A DNA stretch of 64,000 bases from Clostridiaceae bacterium (GTDB lineage: Bacteria; Bacillota; Clostridia; Lachnospirales; Lachnospiraceae), in NCBI GenBank assembly GCA_009911065.1, contig QXWR01000006.1, positions 91,112 through 155,111 of the forward strand. The letters are read 5' to 3'. A model generated the notes under the pieces. The model was not told the origin of the DNA, searched no databases, and was given only the letters and a program-made list of their open reading frames with translations. Both the position numbers and the translations under genes were made by a program. Positions 28,555-36,764 of the stretch are shown piece by piece; position 1 is the stretch's first letter, and each line of letters starts with the position of its first letter.

Positions 28555-29430
28555 ATGATATCAATTATTATGCCAACTTATAATCGTGCTTATATTATTG
28601 AGCGAGCGATTCAAAGTGTAATACAGCAAACTTGTAAAGATTGGGAACTTATTATAGTAGACGATGCATCGGATGATCATACAAAAGATGTTGTGATGAA
28701 ATATTTATCTTATAATATTCAATATTATGTTAATTCTACAAATAAAGGAGCAAATTTATCAAGAAATATTGGAGTTCAATATTCAAAAGGCGAGTATCTT
28801 ACTTTTTTAGATAGTGATAATTATTGGCCTAAAGAAAGATTGGAATTACAGTTGAAAATAATGAAAGAGCATTGTAATAAACGGTGTTTTTTTTATGGAA
28901 AAGTGAAAATTTTAGATAAAAAAAACGAACAAACAGTGCCACATAAAAACTTAACATGGAACGAATTAAAAAAAATAGAACTTTATGACAATGTTGTTGA
29001 CATGAATACCATTATGATAAGCAAATCGCTGTTCTTGGAAAGCGGAGGATTTGATAACGAAATGCCAAGATTACAGGATTGGGAATTTGTTCTTCGCTTA
29101 TTATATGTATTTCAGATCGAAGGAATTGGCTGTGAAAGCTGTTTAAGTTTTAATGAGATTCAGGAAAATAGCATAGGAAGAGATAATTCAAAATTTGAAA
29201 AAGCTATATTTATACTATATAAAAAGTACATGTGCAAGTATATGAAAACAGAGGATCTATTTCACTTTTTGTATCGATTCATGTATAACCCGAAATTTGA
29301 AAAGGATCAAATTCAAAGGATTATTTCCAAAATGGCATTAAAAAATCCTGATTTGCTTTTTGTTACATTAAAGCAATTACAAGAAAAAGAAAACGAAACA
29401 TATCAGAATTATGATATGCTTGTTTCTTAA
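28555..29430 (+). CDS. GT2 family glycosyltransferase, abutting the ICE
   Basis: 291 residues. ISIIMPTYNRAYIIERAI and LIIVDDASDD form the GT-A nucleotide-binding region, FLDSDNYWP is the DxD-type metal site, and LQDWEFVLRLL the acceptor-side motif. GGAGG precedes the start. Its stop codon lies inside the proposed left ICE junction. Unlike the two GT2 enzymes downstream of the ICE, it has no C-terminal Rossmann-like module; a free-standing module is encoded just beyond the ICE at 52,846. Confidence 0.88.
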   Translation: MISIIMPTYNRAYIIERAIQSVIQQTCKDWELIIVDDASDDHTKDVVMKYLSYNIQYYVNSTNKGANLSRNIGVQYSKGEYLTFLDSDNYWPKERLELQLKIMKEHCNKRCFFYGKVKILDKKNEQTVPHKNLTWNELKKIELYDNVVDMNTIMISKSLFLESGGFDNEMPRLQDWEFVLRLLYVFQIEGIGCESCLSFNEIQENSIGRDNSKFEKAIFILYKKYMCKYMKTEDLFHFLYRFMYNPKFEKDQIQRIISKMALKNPDLLFVTLKQLQEKENETYQNYDMLVS

Positions 29431-29450
29431 TAAGAACACTGTAAATACAA

Positions 29451-29464
29451 GGCTTTTCAAAGCC
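29451..29464. repeat. Palindrome near the left ICE end
   Basis: GGCTTT-TC-AAAGCC, close to the proposed att site; possibly an arm-type binding site or weak terminator. Confidence 0.4.
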
Positions 29465-29506
29465 TACCAACCACAAAAAATAATATTTGATCTATCACAT
29501 TACGCT

Positions 29507-29542
29507 AAAAGCCGTCCGGCATGAAAAAACGGGCGGCTTTTT
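29507..29542 (+). terminator. Terminator-like hairpin near the left ICE end
   Basis: AAAAGCCGTCCG pairs with CGGGCGGCTTTT with one mismatch, followed by Ts. It would shield the ICE from transcription of the glycan operon. Confidence 0.65.
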
Positions 29543-29581
29543 TGCGTGGATAGGCGGAAAGGAGGCAAAAAATAATTACAG

Positions 29582-29600
29582 AAATTTAGCCCCTAAATTT
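29582..29600. promoter_or_regulatory. Operator-like palindrome ahead of the ParB-like gene
   Basis: AAATTTAG-CCC-CTAAATTT is a perfect 8+3+8 dyad 31 bases before the start codon, so it is a candidate autoregulatory site. It differs from the ICE-wide repeat. Confidence 0.45.
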
Positions 29601-29631
29601 ATGCAACTTTCACAAAAAAGGAGGTTAGTGA

Positions 29632-31059
29632 ATGGCTGATGAAAAACTGAACACAGGCCCCGGCAGTGAAAAACTCCCGGAGGCTCCCGAGCCTGTTGCG
29701 GCAGACCAGCCCCAGGCCCCGGCTCCCGAACAGGCCGCCGCACCTACGCCCCAGCAGGAACAGGCCGGGCCTGCCCAGCCCGCTCCCGGCGATGTGGTGG
29801 TGTCCTTTGACAAGATCAATGAGCTGATGGGCGAAAAGCGGCAGGCGGCCCGGGCCCAGGTGGAAAAGGAGGCGGCGGGTAAAGACGGAAAGGAGGAACT
29901 TCCCGCCGCTGGCGGCGATAAGCCGAAAACGCCCCGGCGTGGCCGCCCGCCCAAAGAAGAAAAAGCGGGGCCCACTGGCAAGGAGGAAACAAAGCCACGC
30001 AAGGGCCGCCCGCCCAAGGAGGATAAAACGGCCCCCGGAAAGGCAAAGCCGCCTAAACGAGACAAAGTGTCCCGAAGTGACGGCAAAGCCCCGGATGCCC
30101 CAAAGGACGCTCCCATCCGGGAGGCCGCTGTCCCGGAGCCGCCTGCTCCCGATCCCGCCGCCCCGCCCCGTCCCATTGACGAAGGAAAGCTGGTTTATTT
30201 GAAACTTTCCGATCTCCATGCGTTCCATACTTTCCGGGATCACCCGTTCCAGGTAAAGGACGATGAAAAAATGGCCGAGCTGGTGGGGACGATCAAGGAG
30301 CATGGCGTTATGACCCCCGCCACCGTCCGCCCGGAAAAGGACGGCAACGGCTATGAGATTGTGGCGGGCCACCGCCGCCACCGTGGAAGTGAGATGGCCG
30401 GGCTGGAGGAGCTCCCCTGCATCGTCCGCAGCATGACGGACATCGAGGCTGTCCGGGAAATGAAAAACAGCAACAAACAGCGTGGGGAGCCCCTGCCCAG
30501 CGAGCTTGCAAAACTTTTGGATCTGGAAGTGGAGGCCATCAAGCACCAGGGAGGCCGTCTGGACGGCGTGGCTGAGGGGGACATCGGAAAACGCTCCGTT
30601 GAGATTGTCGGGGAAAACAACGGCATGAACTATAAAAAAGTCATGCGCTATATCCGGCTGAACTCCCTTGTCCCAGAACTCTTAAACAAGGTGGACGAGA
30701 AAGGGCTTGGCTTTATGCCCGCCGTGGAGCTGTCCTACATCAAACCGAAAAACCAAAGGCTTGTTGCCGTTTCCATTGACGGCGAGCAGTCCTCCCCCTC
30801 GGTAGCCCAGGCAAAACGGCTCCGGGAGCTGGATAAGGAGGGAAAGCTCAACGGGGATGTGATTGACGGCATCTTATCAGAAAAGAAAAAGGAGGATAAA
30901 GGCGTGATTATTTCAACCGCTGAACTGGAAAAGTATTTCGGCAAGGAGGTTACTCCCGCTAAAATGAAGGAGCAGATCATGGGCCTGCTGGACGAGTGGA
31001 AACAGAAACAGCCGCCCCAGCTTACGAAAGCTCCGAAAAAGATGGAAAAAGACAAGTAA
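29632..31059 (+). CDS. ParB/Spo0J-like DNA-binding protein with N-terminal AT-hooks
   Basis: 475 residues; AAAGGAGG precedes the start. Residues 1-185 are Pro/Ala/Lys-rich and hold two AT-hook-like motifs, PRRGRPPK (101-108) and PRKGRPPK (122-129). The ParB N-terminal domain follows (LKLSDLHAFHTFRDHPF, then the box AGHRRHRGSEMAGL), and then a helix-turn-helix region (NNGMNYKKVMRYIRLN, GFMPAVELSYI). ParB proteins bind palindromic sites, load on DNA as CTP-dependent clamps or, like KorB of RP4, act as global repressors. No ParA gene is adjacent. One copy of the ICE repeat lies inside this gene. Confidence 0.88.
   Translation: MADEKLNTGPGSEKLPEAPEPVAADQPQAPAPEQAAAPTPQQEQAGPAQPAPGDVVVSFDKINELMGEKRQAARAQVEKEAAGKDGKEELPAAGGDKPKTPRRGRPPKEEKAGPTGKEETKPRKGRPPKEDKTAPGKAKPPKRDKVSRSDGKAPDAPKDAPIREAAVPEPPAPDPAAPPRPIDEGKLVYLKLSDLHAFHTFRDHPFQVKDDEKMAELVGTIKEHGVMTPATVRPEKDGNGYEIVAGHRRHRGSEMAGLEELPCIVRSMTDIEAVREMKNSNKQRGEPLPSELAKLLDLEVEAIKHQGGRLDGVAEGDIGKRSVEIVGENNGMNYKKVMRYIRLNSLVPELLNKVDEKGLGFMPAVELSYIKPKNQRLVAVSIDGEQSSPSVAQAKRLRELDKEGKLNGDVIDGILSEKKKEDKGVIISTAELEKYFGKEVTPAKMKEQIMGLLDEWKQKQPPQLTKAPKKMEKDK
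30057..30078 (+). repeat. ICE palindrome, copy 1
   Basis: CGAGACA-AAG-TGTCCCG, inside the ParB-like gene, read as RDKVSRS. This is the third reading frame used by the repeat. Confidence 0.75.
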
Positions 31060-31061
31060 TC

Positions 31062-31085
31062 ACTTCGAGACATTTTGTCCCGAGG
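31062..31085 (+). repeat. ICE palindrome, copy 2
   Basis: CTTCGAGACA-TTT-TGTCCCGAGG, two bases after the stop codon of the ParB-like gene. Confidence 0.85.
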
Positions 31086-31103
31086 GGCTCCGCCCCTTGC
31101 GAT

Positions 31104-31268
31104 GGCTCTGGTGGTATATATCCCCCGTCGCCGTCTGTTGTTTAGCACAGCCGGGAGCGGGCCGTCAAGGGGGCCAACGGCCCCGCCGCCTGCGGCGGCC
31201 TGCCCTTGACGGTCTGCCCCGGCTGTGCTATTTCCCCGGCAGGCGGCGGGGGTATATCCTCCAGAGCC
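31104..31268 (+). ncRNA. Long nested inverted repeat, possible structured RNA
   Basis: In the 285 bases between the ParB-like gene and the next gene, GGCTCTGG (31104-31111) pairs with CCAGAGCC (31261-31268). Inside it a GGTATAT/ATATCC segment, then AGCACAGCCGG with CCGGCTGTGCT, then CCGTCAAGGG with CCCTTGACGG also pair. Small GC hairpins (CCGCCG-CCTG-CGGCGG) cap the tip. A further hairpin (CCCTTTCCCAA/TTGGGAAAGGG, 31271-31295) follows. No protein is apparent. It could be a leader RNA or a cruciform DNA signal. Confidence 0.5.
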
Positions 31269-31344
31269 GCCCCCTTTCCCAAGATTGGGAAAGGGCAGGG
31301 GGTTAGGGTTGAACAATTTCACGATAGAATGGAGGTTTTTACTT

Positions 31345-31686
31345 ATGAAACGACCCCTTGCTTACATTACCGCCGCATGGTTTGGCGGCGACAGCGAAAA
31401 CGCAGAACTGGCCGTCCAGTATTGCCGGGCAGTCTATGAGGCGGGCTTCTCCCCGATCTGTCCTACCCTCTATCTGCCGCTGTTCCTCAATGACGCAGTA
31501 CCCGAGGAGCATAAAAGCGGCATCGACATGGGCCGTGACCTCTTGCGCCACTCCCATGTGCTGGTGGTCTGCGGACACACCATGACCGAGGCTATGAAAA
31601 ACGATATTGCCGTGGCCCAGCGGCTGGGGATCACCGCCACCACCCTTGAGGGCATTTTGACCGTCAAGGAACAGGGGCACCGCTGA
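31345..31686 (+). CDS. DUF4406-like nucleoside-deoxyribosyltransferase-fold protein
   Basis: 113 residues from MKRPLAYITAAWFGG; AATGGAGG precedes this ATG, whereas a longer frame from 31225 would run through the hairpin region. The pattern (YEAGFSPICPTLYLP, DMGRDLLRHSHVLVVCG) is that of DUF4406 and related nucleoside 2-deoxyribosyltransferase-like proteins common on phages and ICEs. The function is unknown; hydrolysis or exchange of a modified nucleoside is conceivable. Its stop overlaps the ArdA start (TGATG). Confidence 0.7.
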   Translation: MKRPLAYITAAWFGGDSENAELAVQYCRAVYEAGFSPICPTLYLPLFLNDAVPEEHKSGIDMGRDLLRHSHVLVVCGHTMTEAMKNDIAVAQRLGITATTLEGILTVKEQGHR

Positions 31687-32390
31687 TGCCGTCCCTGTTT
31701 GAAGCCTACATCACCAACCTTGGGAAATACAACGAGGGGGAACTGGTGGGGGAAACGCTGAAATTCCCCACCAGCCCCCAGGAGGTGCAGGCCCTGTTAA
31801 AACATATCGGGGTGGACGGCATACGGTACGAGGAATTTTTCATTACCAGCTTTGACGGCGATGTGCTGGGACTCTATGACTACCTTGGCGAGTATGAAAA
31901 TCTGGACGAATTAAACCACCTTGCCTGCCTGCTCTCGGAACTGGATCAAGACGAACTGGAAAAATTTGAGGCCGCCCTGAACATCGGCACCCATACTTCC
32001 AGCGTGGCGGACATTATCAACCTGGCGCAAAATCTGGACTGCTTTGAGTTTTACCCGGATATTGAAACGGAGGAGGACTTGGGCCGTTACTGGGCCGATG
32101 ACTTGCCCATCCCGGCAGAACTGAAAGATTATTTTGATTATGGGGCATACGGGCGGGATGTTTCGATCAACGAGGGCGGCCACTTTGCCCCGGGCGGCTA
32201 TATCGTCCAGACCAGCGGCGATTTCAAGGAATATTATCACGATACCAAGGACATTCCCGCCGGGCACAAGGTTTTTTCTTTTCCCCAGCTTTCCATCCGG
32301 GAACAGATGGCCGCCTATAAGGAGGTGATTGACGGTTCCTCAAAAGAGGGATTCCGACGGCTGACTGAAAAAGGCCGGGAGGAACGCTGA
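31686..32390 (+). CDS. ardA: Antirestriction protein ArdA
   Basis: 234 residues, acidic, with the ArdA signature layout: FEAYITNLGKYNEGELVG at the start, FFITSFDGD, LNHLACLLSELDQ and HFAPGGYIVQTSGDF. ArdA mimics B-form DNA and blocks type I restriction enzymes when an element enters a new host. It is translationally coupled to the gene upstream and followed by a copy of the ICE palindrome six bases after its stop. Confidence 0.9.
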   Translation: MPSLFEAYITNLGKYNEGELVGETLKFPTSPQEVQALLKHIGVDGIRYEEFFITSFDGDVLGLYDYLGEYENLDELNHLACLLSELDQDELEKFEAALNIGTHTSSVADIINLAQNLDCFEFYPDIETEEDLGRYWADDLPIPAELKDYFDYGAYGRDVSINEGGHFAPGGYIVQTSGDFKEYYHDTKDIPAGHKVFSFPQLSIREQMAAYKEVIDGSSKEGFRRLTEKGREER

Positions 32391-32396
32391 CAAGGC

Positions 32397-32420
32397 ACTT
32401 CGAGACACTTTGTCCCAAGG
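32397..32420 (+). repeat. ICE palindrome, copy 3
   Basis: CTTCGAGACA-CTT-TGTCCCAAGG, between ardA and the PcfB-like gene. Confidence 0.85.
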
Positions 32421-32445
32421 CGGCCCAAGAAAGGAGGCGGTGTAA

Positions 32446-32922
32446 CTGATTGACGAAGAAATTTCCCGGAGCTCCATAGCGATTTCCGTCCGGGCCGGCA
32501 AGCTGACGGCCCGGGGGCTGGCTTATGTGCTCCAGGCGGCGGGCCGCCAGATTGCCAAACGGCATAGGGCGGCCCAGCGGCCCCACGGCAGGCAGAGCGT
32601 AAAAAAGCTCATGGGGCATGGGGAGAATGTAAACAGTATTGAGGTAGAGTCCCCCAAGCTCTTTGACCGCATGGCCCGCCGTTTCAATGTGGATTATGCG
32701 TTTTACCAGACCGGGCCGGACAAATACCTGCTGTTTTTCAAAGCTGGGCAGGCGGACGCCATCACCGCCTGTTTTGAAAGCTATTCCCGGAAACTGCTTG
32801 GAAAATCAAAATCCAGCCGCATCCCCATCCGGGAACAGCTCAAGCGGGCGGCGGATCAGCTTGCCAAGGAAAGGCCCAAAACGAAAGAACGGGCAAAGGA
32901 GGTGGTTCGTGAAGAACGATAA
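32446..32922 (+). CDS. PcfB-like (DUF3801) conjugation protein, non-ATG start
   Basis: 158 residues. IDEEISRSSIAISVRAGKLTARGL at the start (codons from 32446) matches the N-terminal part of PcfB/DUF3801 proteins, so the first ATG/GTG-type start, at 32527, is too late. Only CTG (32446) or ATT (32449) fits the ribosome site AAGGAGG at 32431-32437. In pCF10, PcfB helps the coupling protein dock the relaxosome. The gene overlaps the start of the VirD4-like gene by 14 bases. Confidence 0.75.
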   Translation: MIDEEISRSSIAISVRAGKLTARGLAYVLQAAGRQIAKRHRAAQRPHGRQSVKKLMGHGENVNSIEVESPKLFDRMARRFNVDYAFYQTGPDKYLLFFKAGQADAITACFESYSRKLLGKSKSSRIPIREQLKRAADQLAKERPKTKERAKEVVREER

Positions 32923-34747
32923 GATCAAGAAATATCTCATTCCCAACATCCCGTATCTGTTCATTTTGTGGGCCTGTCTGAAAATGGGGACGGCCTACCG
33001 TCTGGCGGCGGGTGCGGACTTCGCCCATAAGCTCATGGGGCTGGGCTTAACCATCGGCCCGGCCTTTGCCGATTTCGCCCCGGGGCTCCATCCCTTTGAC
33101 TGGCTCATTGGCATTGTAGGGGCGGCGGGCTTTCGCCTGCTGATCTATGTGAAAAGCAAGAACGCAAAGAAATTTCGGCGGGATGAAGAATACGGATCGG
33201 CCCGTTGGGGCGGGCCAAAAGATATAGCCCCTTTTGCCGATCCGAAGTTTGAAAATAATGTCATTCTTACCGGGACGGAGTTTCTCACCATGAATACCCG
33301 GCCCAAAATCCCGGCCAACGCCCGGAACTTAAATTGCTGTGTCATCGGCTCCTCCGGCTCGGGAAAAACCCGCTTTTGGCTCACACCCCAGCTTTTACAG
33401 GCTCATTCCTCTTTCGTGGTGGTCGATCCCAAGGGCGGGGTGCTGTCCCAGGTGGGCTGTTTTCTCCAAAAGAAAAAGGGATATAAAGTTAAGGTTTTTA
33501 ATTCCATCGACTTTTCCAAGTCCATGCACTATAACCCGCTGGCCTATATCCGAAACGAGGCCGACATCCTGAAGTTTGTGGATGCCCTCATTTCCAACAC
33601 CAAGGGCGAAGGCAAGGAGGGCGACCCCTTCTGGACAAAATCAGAGACTTTGCTCTACTGCGCCTTAATCGCCTATATCATTTTTGAGGGCCCCGCCGAG
33701 GATCGGAACATGAACACTTTAGTGGATATGATTTCCGGGATGGAAGTAAAAGAAGATGACGAGGATTTTATGAACGCTGTGGACTATATGTTTTCCGGGC
33801 TGGAAAAGCGAAAGCCGGACTGCTTTGCGGTCAAGCAGTATAAGAAATACAAATTAGCCAGCGGCAAGACAGCGAAAAGCATTTTGATTTCCTGCGGGGC
33901 AAGGCTGGCCCCCTTTGACATCCCCCAACTCCGGGAGATTATGTCCTATGACGAGTTGGAGCTTGACCGCATCGGGGATCGGAAAACGGCGGTGTTCTTT
34001 ATTATCTCGGACACCACCCAGACCTACAACTTTTTAGTGGCTCTGGCCTTTTCCCAGATGTTCAACCTTTTGTGCGAGCGGGCCGACAATGTTCACGGCG
34101 GCCGCCTGCCCCATCATGTGCGGGTGCTGTGGGACGAGGCGGCAAACACGGGGCAAGTGCCCCAGCTTGAAAAGATTGTGGCCGTGATCCGCTCCCGGGA
34201 GATCAGCTTAACCCTGTTCTACCAGCAGTTGGCGCAGTGTAAGGCCATCTATGACAAACACGCCGAGACAATCCTCGGCAACATGGACAGCGTGGTATTC
34301 CTCGGGGGCCGGGAGGCCAGCACCATCAAGGAAATATCGGAAAACTGGCTGGGAAAGGCCACCATCAGTATGCAGACCGACAGCCGCTCCCGTGGCCAGT
34401 CGGAAAGCTACAGCCAGAACACCCAGCGGCTGGGCCGGGAACTTATGACCCCCAGCGAGCTGGCAACCATGCCCGGGGACAAGTGCATTTTGCAGCTTCG
34501 GGGCCTGCCCCCGTTCCTGTCCCCCAAGTATGATTTGAAAAAGCACCCCAACTACCGCTACACGGCTGAGGCCGATAAAACAGGAAATGCCTTTCAGCTC
34601 GACAGGCTCATTAACCGCAGAAGGCGGCCCGGGCCCAATGAGATATGCGAGGTGTATGAGGTATCCGTGCCGGACAATGGGCTCACAAGCGAGGACGAGG
34701 ACATCCTCAACTATGACGATATTGACGATCCGGATGCCTTTGCATAA
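32909..34747 (+). CDS. VirD4-like type IV coupling protein (TraG/TraD family)
   Basis: 612 residues from GTG 32909, which has AAAGGAGG seven bases upstream; a longer frame runs back through PcfB. Two N-terminal membrane helices (IPYLFILWACL; LIGIVGAAGFRLLIYV) are followed by Walker A (IGSSGSGKTRFW), VVVDPKGGVLSQ, Walker B (VRVLWDEAANTG) and the family motif YQQLAQCKAIY. It is the hexameric ATPase that feeds the relaxase-DNA complex into the transfer channel. Confidence 0.93.
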   Translation: MKNDKIKKYLIPNIPYLFILWACLKMGTAYRLAAGADFAHKLMGLGLTIGPAFADFAPGLHPFDWLIGIVGAAGFRLLIYVKSKNAKKFRRDEEYGSARWGGPKDIAPFADPKFENNVILTGTEFLTMNTRPKIPANARNLNCCVIGSSGSGKTRFWLTPQLLQAHSSFVVVDPKGGVLSQVGCFLQKKKGYKVKVFNSIDFSKSMHYNPLAYIRNEADILKFVDALISNTKGEGKEGDPFWTKSETLLYCALIAYIIFEGPAEDRNMNTLVDMISGMEVKEDDEDFMNAVDYMFSGLEKRKPDCFAVKQYKKYKLASGKTAKSILISCGARLAPFDIPQLREIMSYDELELDRIGDRKTAVFFIISDTTQTYNFLVALAFSQMFNLLCERADNVHGGRLPHHVRVLWDEAANTGQVPQLEKIVAVIRSREISLTLFYQQLAQCKAIYDKHAETILGNMDSVVFLGGREASTIKEISENWLGKATISMQTDSRSRGQSESYSQNTQRLGRELMTPSELATMPGDKCILQLRGLPPFLSPKYDLKKHPNYRYTAEADKTGNAFQLDRLINRRRRPGPNEICEVYEVSVPDNGLTSEDEDILNYDDIDDPDAFA

Positions 34748-34752
34748 ATAGG

Positions 34753-34776
34753 GCTTCGGGACAAAGTGTCCCGAGG
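34753..34776 (+). repeat. ICE palindrome, copy 4
   Basis: CTTCGGGACA-AAG-TGTCCCGAGG, six bases after the VirD4-like stop codon. Confidence 0.85.
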
Positions 34777-34845
34777 TTTGTTACCTGCCGCCAGAAATGG
34801 CGGCTTTTTTCATGGCCGGGAATATCCCGGAGAAATGGAGGCTAT

Positions 34846-35058
34846 ATGGAATTTTTTGCATCTGCTATCAGCACTTTACAGACCCTTGTTGTGGCTCTCG
34901 GCGCAGGTCTTGGCGTGTGGGGCGTGGTGAATCTCTTGGAGGGCTACGGCTCGGACAACCCTGGCTCAAAAAGTCAAGGCATGAAACAGTTAATGGCTGG
35001 CGGCGGTATCATCCTTTTGGGCACCACGCTGATCCCCCTGCTGTCCGGCTTGTTCTAA
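34846..35058 (+). CDS. Maff2 family small membrane protein
   Basis: 70 residues with two hydrophobic segments (LVVALGAGLGVWGVV and GGGIILLGTTLIPLL) split by a polar loop (YGSDNPGSKSQG). This is the Maff2 pattern of Tn1549-type elements; position and size suggest a VirB2-like channel or pilin subunit. ATGGAGG lies upstream, and the next gene starts ten bases on. Confidence 0.85.
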   Translation: MEFFASAISTLQTLVVALGAGLGVWGVVNLLEGYGSDNPGSKSQGMKQLMAGGGIILLGTTLIPLLSGLF

Positions 35059-35067
35059 GGAGGGCTT

Positions 35068-35934
35068 ATGGATTTTCTCACCGACTGGCTTGAGAACTGG
35101 ATACGGGAGCTCTTGATCGGCGGCATCATGGGGAACCTGGAGGGGCTCTTTGATACCGTCAACGCCAAAGTCGGAGAGATTGCGGTACAGGTAGGGACGA
35201 CCCCGGCGGCATGGAACGCCGGGGTTTTCTCCCTCATCCGCCAGCTTTCCGAAACGGTGATCTTACCCATCGCCGGGCTGGTGCTGACCTTTGTTGCCAC
35301 CTATGAGCTTATCCAGATGCTTCTTGAAAAAAACAATATGCACGAGTTTGATGTGGCGAATATCTACAAATGGGTATTCAAAACCGCCTGCGCCATCCTC
35401 ATTCTCTCCAACACCTTTAACATTGTAATGGCCGTGTTCGATGTGTCACAGAGCGCCATCTCCAGTGCGGCGGGGCTGATCCAGGGCTCCACGGATATTA
35501 CCCCGGATATGCTGGCCGAGCTGGAAACCACGCTGGAGGCGATGGATTTAGGGCCGCTCCTTGGCCTGTGGCTCCAGTCCTCCATTATCGGCGTGACCAT
35601 GCAGATCATGGGGATCATTATTTTTGTTTTGGTGTATGGCAGGATGCTAGAAATATATTTGCTGACCAGTTTAGCCCCGCTCCCCGTTGCCACCCTTGCC
35701 AACCGTGAGCTTGGCGGCGCGGGGCAGAACTACTTAAAATCCCTGTTCGCCGTGGGCTTTCAAGGGATGCTCATTCTGGTATGCGTGGCCATCTATGCGG
35801 TGCTGATCCAGGGCATCGCCACAAGCGGCGACCCTATCGGGGCGATATGGGGCACCATCGGCTACACGGTGCTTTTGTGCTTCATGTTGTTTAAAACTGG
35901 CGGCATCGCCCAGCGCATCTTCGGGGCGCATTAA
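35068..35934 (+). CDS. VirB6/TrbL-like integral membrane protein
   Basis: 288 residues with about six hydrophobic helices (LPIAGLVLTFVATYEL, IIGVTMQIMGIIIFVLV, GMLILVCVAIYAVLI, TVLLCFMLFKTGGIA). Position after Maff2 and topology fit the polytopic channel component of Gram-positive type IV secretion. AAGGAGG precedes the ATG. Confidence 0.85.
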   Translation: MDFLTDWLENWIRELLIGGIMGNLEGLFDTVNAKVGEIAVQVGTTPAAWNAGVFSLIRQLSETVILPIAGLVLTFVATYELIQMLLEKNNMHEFDVANIYKWVFKTACAILILSNTFNIVMAVFDVSQSAISSAAGLIQGSTDITPDMLAELETTLEAMDLGPLLGLWLQSSIIGVTMQIMGIIIFVLVYGRMLEIYLLTSLAPLPVATLANRELGGAGQNYLKSLFAVGFQGMLILVCVAIYAVLIQGIATSGDPIGAIWGTIGYTVLLCFMLFKTGGIAQRIFGAH

Positions 35935-35939
35935 ACAGG

Positions 35940-35963
35940 ACTTCGGGACACTTTGTCCCAAGG
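35940..35963 (+). repeat. ICE palindrome, copy 5
   Basis: CTTCGGGACA-CTT-TGTCCCAAGG, six bases after the VirB6-like stop codon. Confidence 0.85.
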
Positions 35964-35981
35964 CCGGAAAGGAGGCGGGAT

Positions 35982-36764
35982 ATGCCAAGACGGGCCCCCG
36001 CCCGTTACAAACCGGGCCCGGACGGGGAAATGCGCCGGACATGGAACGGCAAGCTCCCGGAGGAATTTACCCAGCGGGACACGCTGGCGTTTATGGCTGA
36101 TACGGACTTGCTTTTGAATGGCAGGGTATCAGCGGAAACCCTGTCCGCGATCCATGCGGCGGGCTATGACTATGAGGGCGGGGCTGTCATACCCACGCCC
36201 GGAAAGGAGGAAACAGGACTGAGTAAGGATGTAATACTGACCCCGGAACAGATCGCCGCAGAGGAAAGGCGCTGGCTTTTTGAGGTTCCGATTGCGGAGC
36301 TGGCCGAGGTCAAAGGCGTAACCATAGACGAGGCCGTGAAAATGAGGACGGACGCCATGCTGAAGGAGGCGGTTCCCATTGAAATATCGGTGCGGCCCAT
36401 TGAGCCGCAGGGGAAACTGATCGGCTTTGCCAGCGTAACGATTGGCGGTGTCGTGATCGACGATTTTAAGGTGGTGGACGGGAAGAACGGGATTTTTTTA
36501 GGGGCTCCCTCAAAGCCCGATCCCACCAGCAGGACGGGCTACCACTCCACAGTGCGGGTTCCAGACCAGGCCACCCGGGATCGGATCAATGAGATTGCCG
36601 CCCAAGCGTACCATGTGGCGGTGGAAAAATTGATTGCAAGAGCCGAGGCGGTGCGGCCCGCCCCCATAAGGGAGCAGATGGCCCAGGCCGCAAAAGAGGC
36701 GGGAAAGGAAAATGCCGCCCGGCCTGCCCCGGCAAAGAAAAAGGAGGCCCGGGATGACCGCTGA
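35982..36764 (+). CDS. ICE protein with a SpoVG-like domain
   Basis: 260 residues. From about residue 133, ISVRPIEPQGKLIGFASV, IGGVVIDDFKVVDGKNGIF and GAPSKPD follow the SpoVG fold and its Ser/Lys-rich DNA/RNA-binding loop. The N-terminal half (RYKPGPDGEMRRTWNG, LLLNGRVSAETL) is specific to these elements and unknown, and the basic tail ends in KKKEARDDR. SpoVG proteins bind nucleic acid and modulate gene expression, so a regulatory role in transfer is plausible. It overlaps the next start by 11 bases. Confidence 0.72.
   Translation: MPRRAPARYKPGPDGEMRRTWNGKLPEEFTQRDTLAFMADTDLLLNGRVSAETLSAIHAAGYDYEGGAVIPTPGKEETGLSKDVILTPEQIAAEERRWLFEVPIAELAEVKGVTIDEAVKMRTDAMLKEAVPIEISVRPIEPQGKLIGFASVTIGGVVIDDFKVVDGKNGIFLGAPSKPDPTSRTGYHSTVRVPDQATRDRINEIAAQAYHVAVEKLIARAEAVRPAPIREQMAQAAKEAGKENAARPAPAKKKEARDDR

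Noticed and set aside
29384..29392. Alternative left ICE junction at AAAAAGAAA
   Set aside because: Gives an attractive ATGA gene overlap, but the 12/13 match, palindromic attB and inverted inner arms at 29424/52798 fit better. Kept as a rival in the findings.
29599..30546. Long minus-strand frames opposite the ParB-like gene
   Set aside because: Low-complexity antisense of a Pro/Ala/Lys-rich coding region, no start signal.
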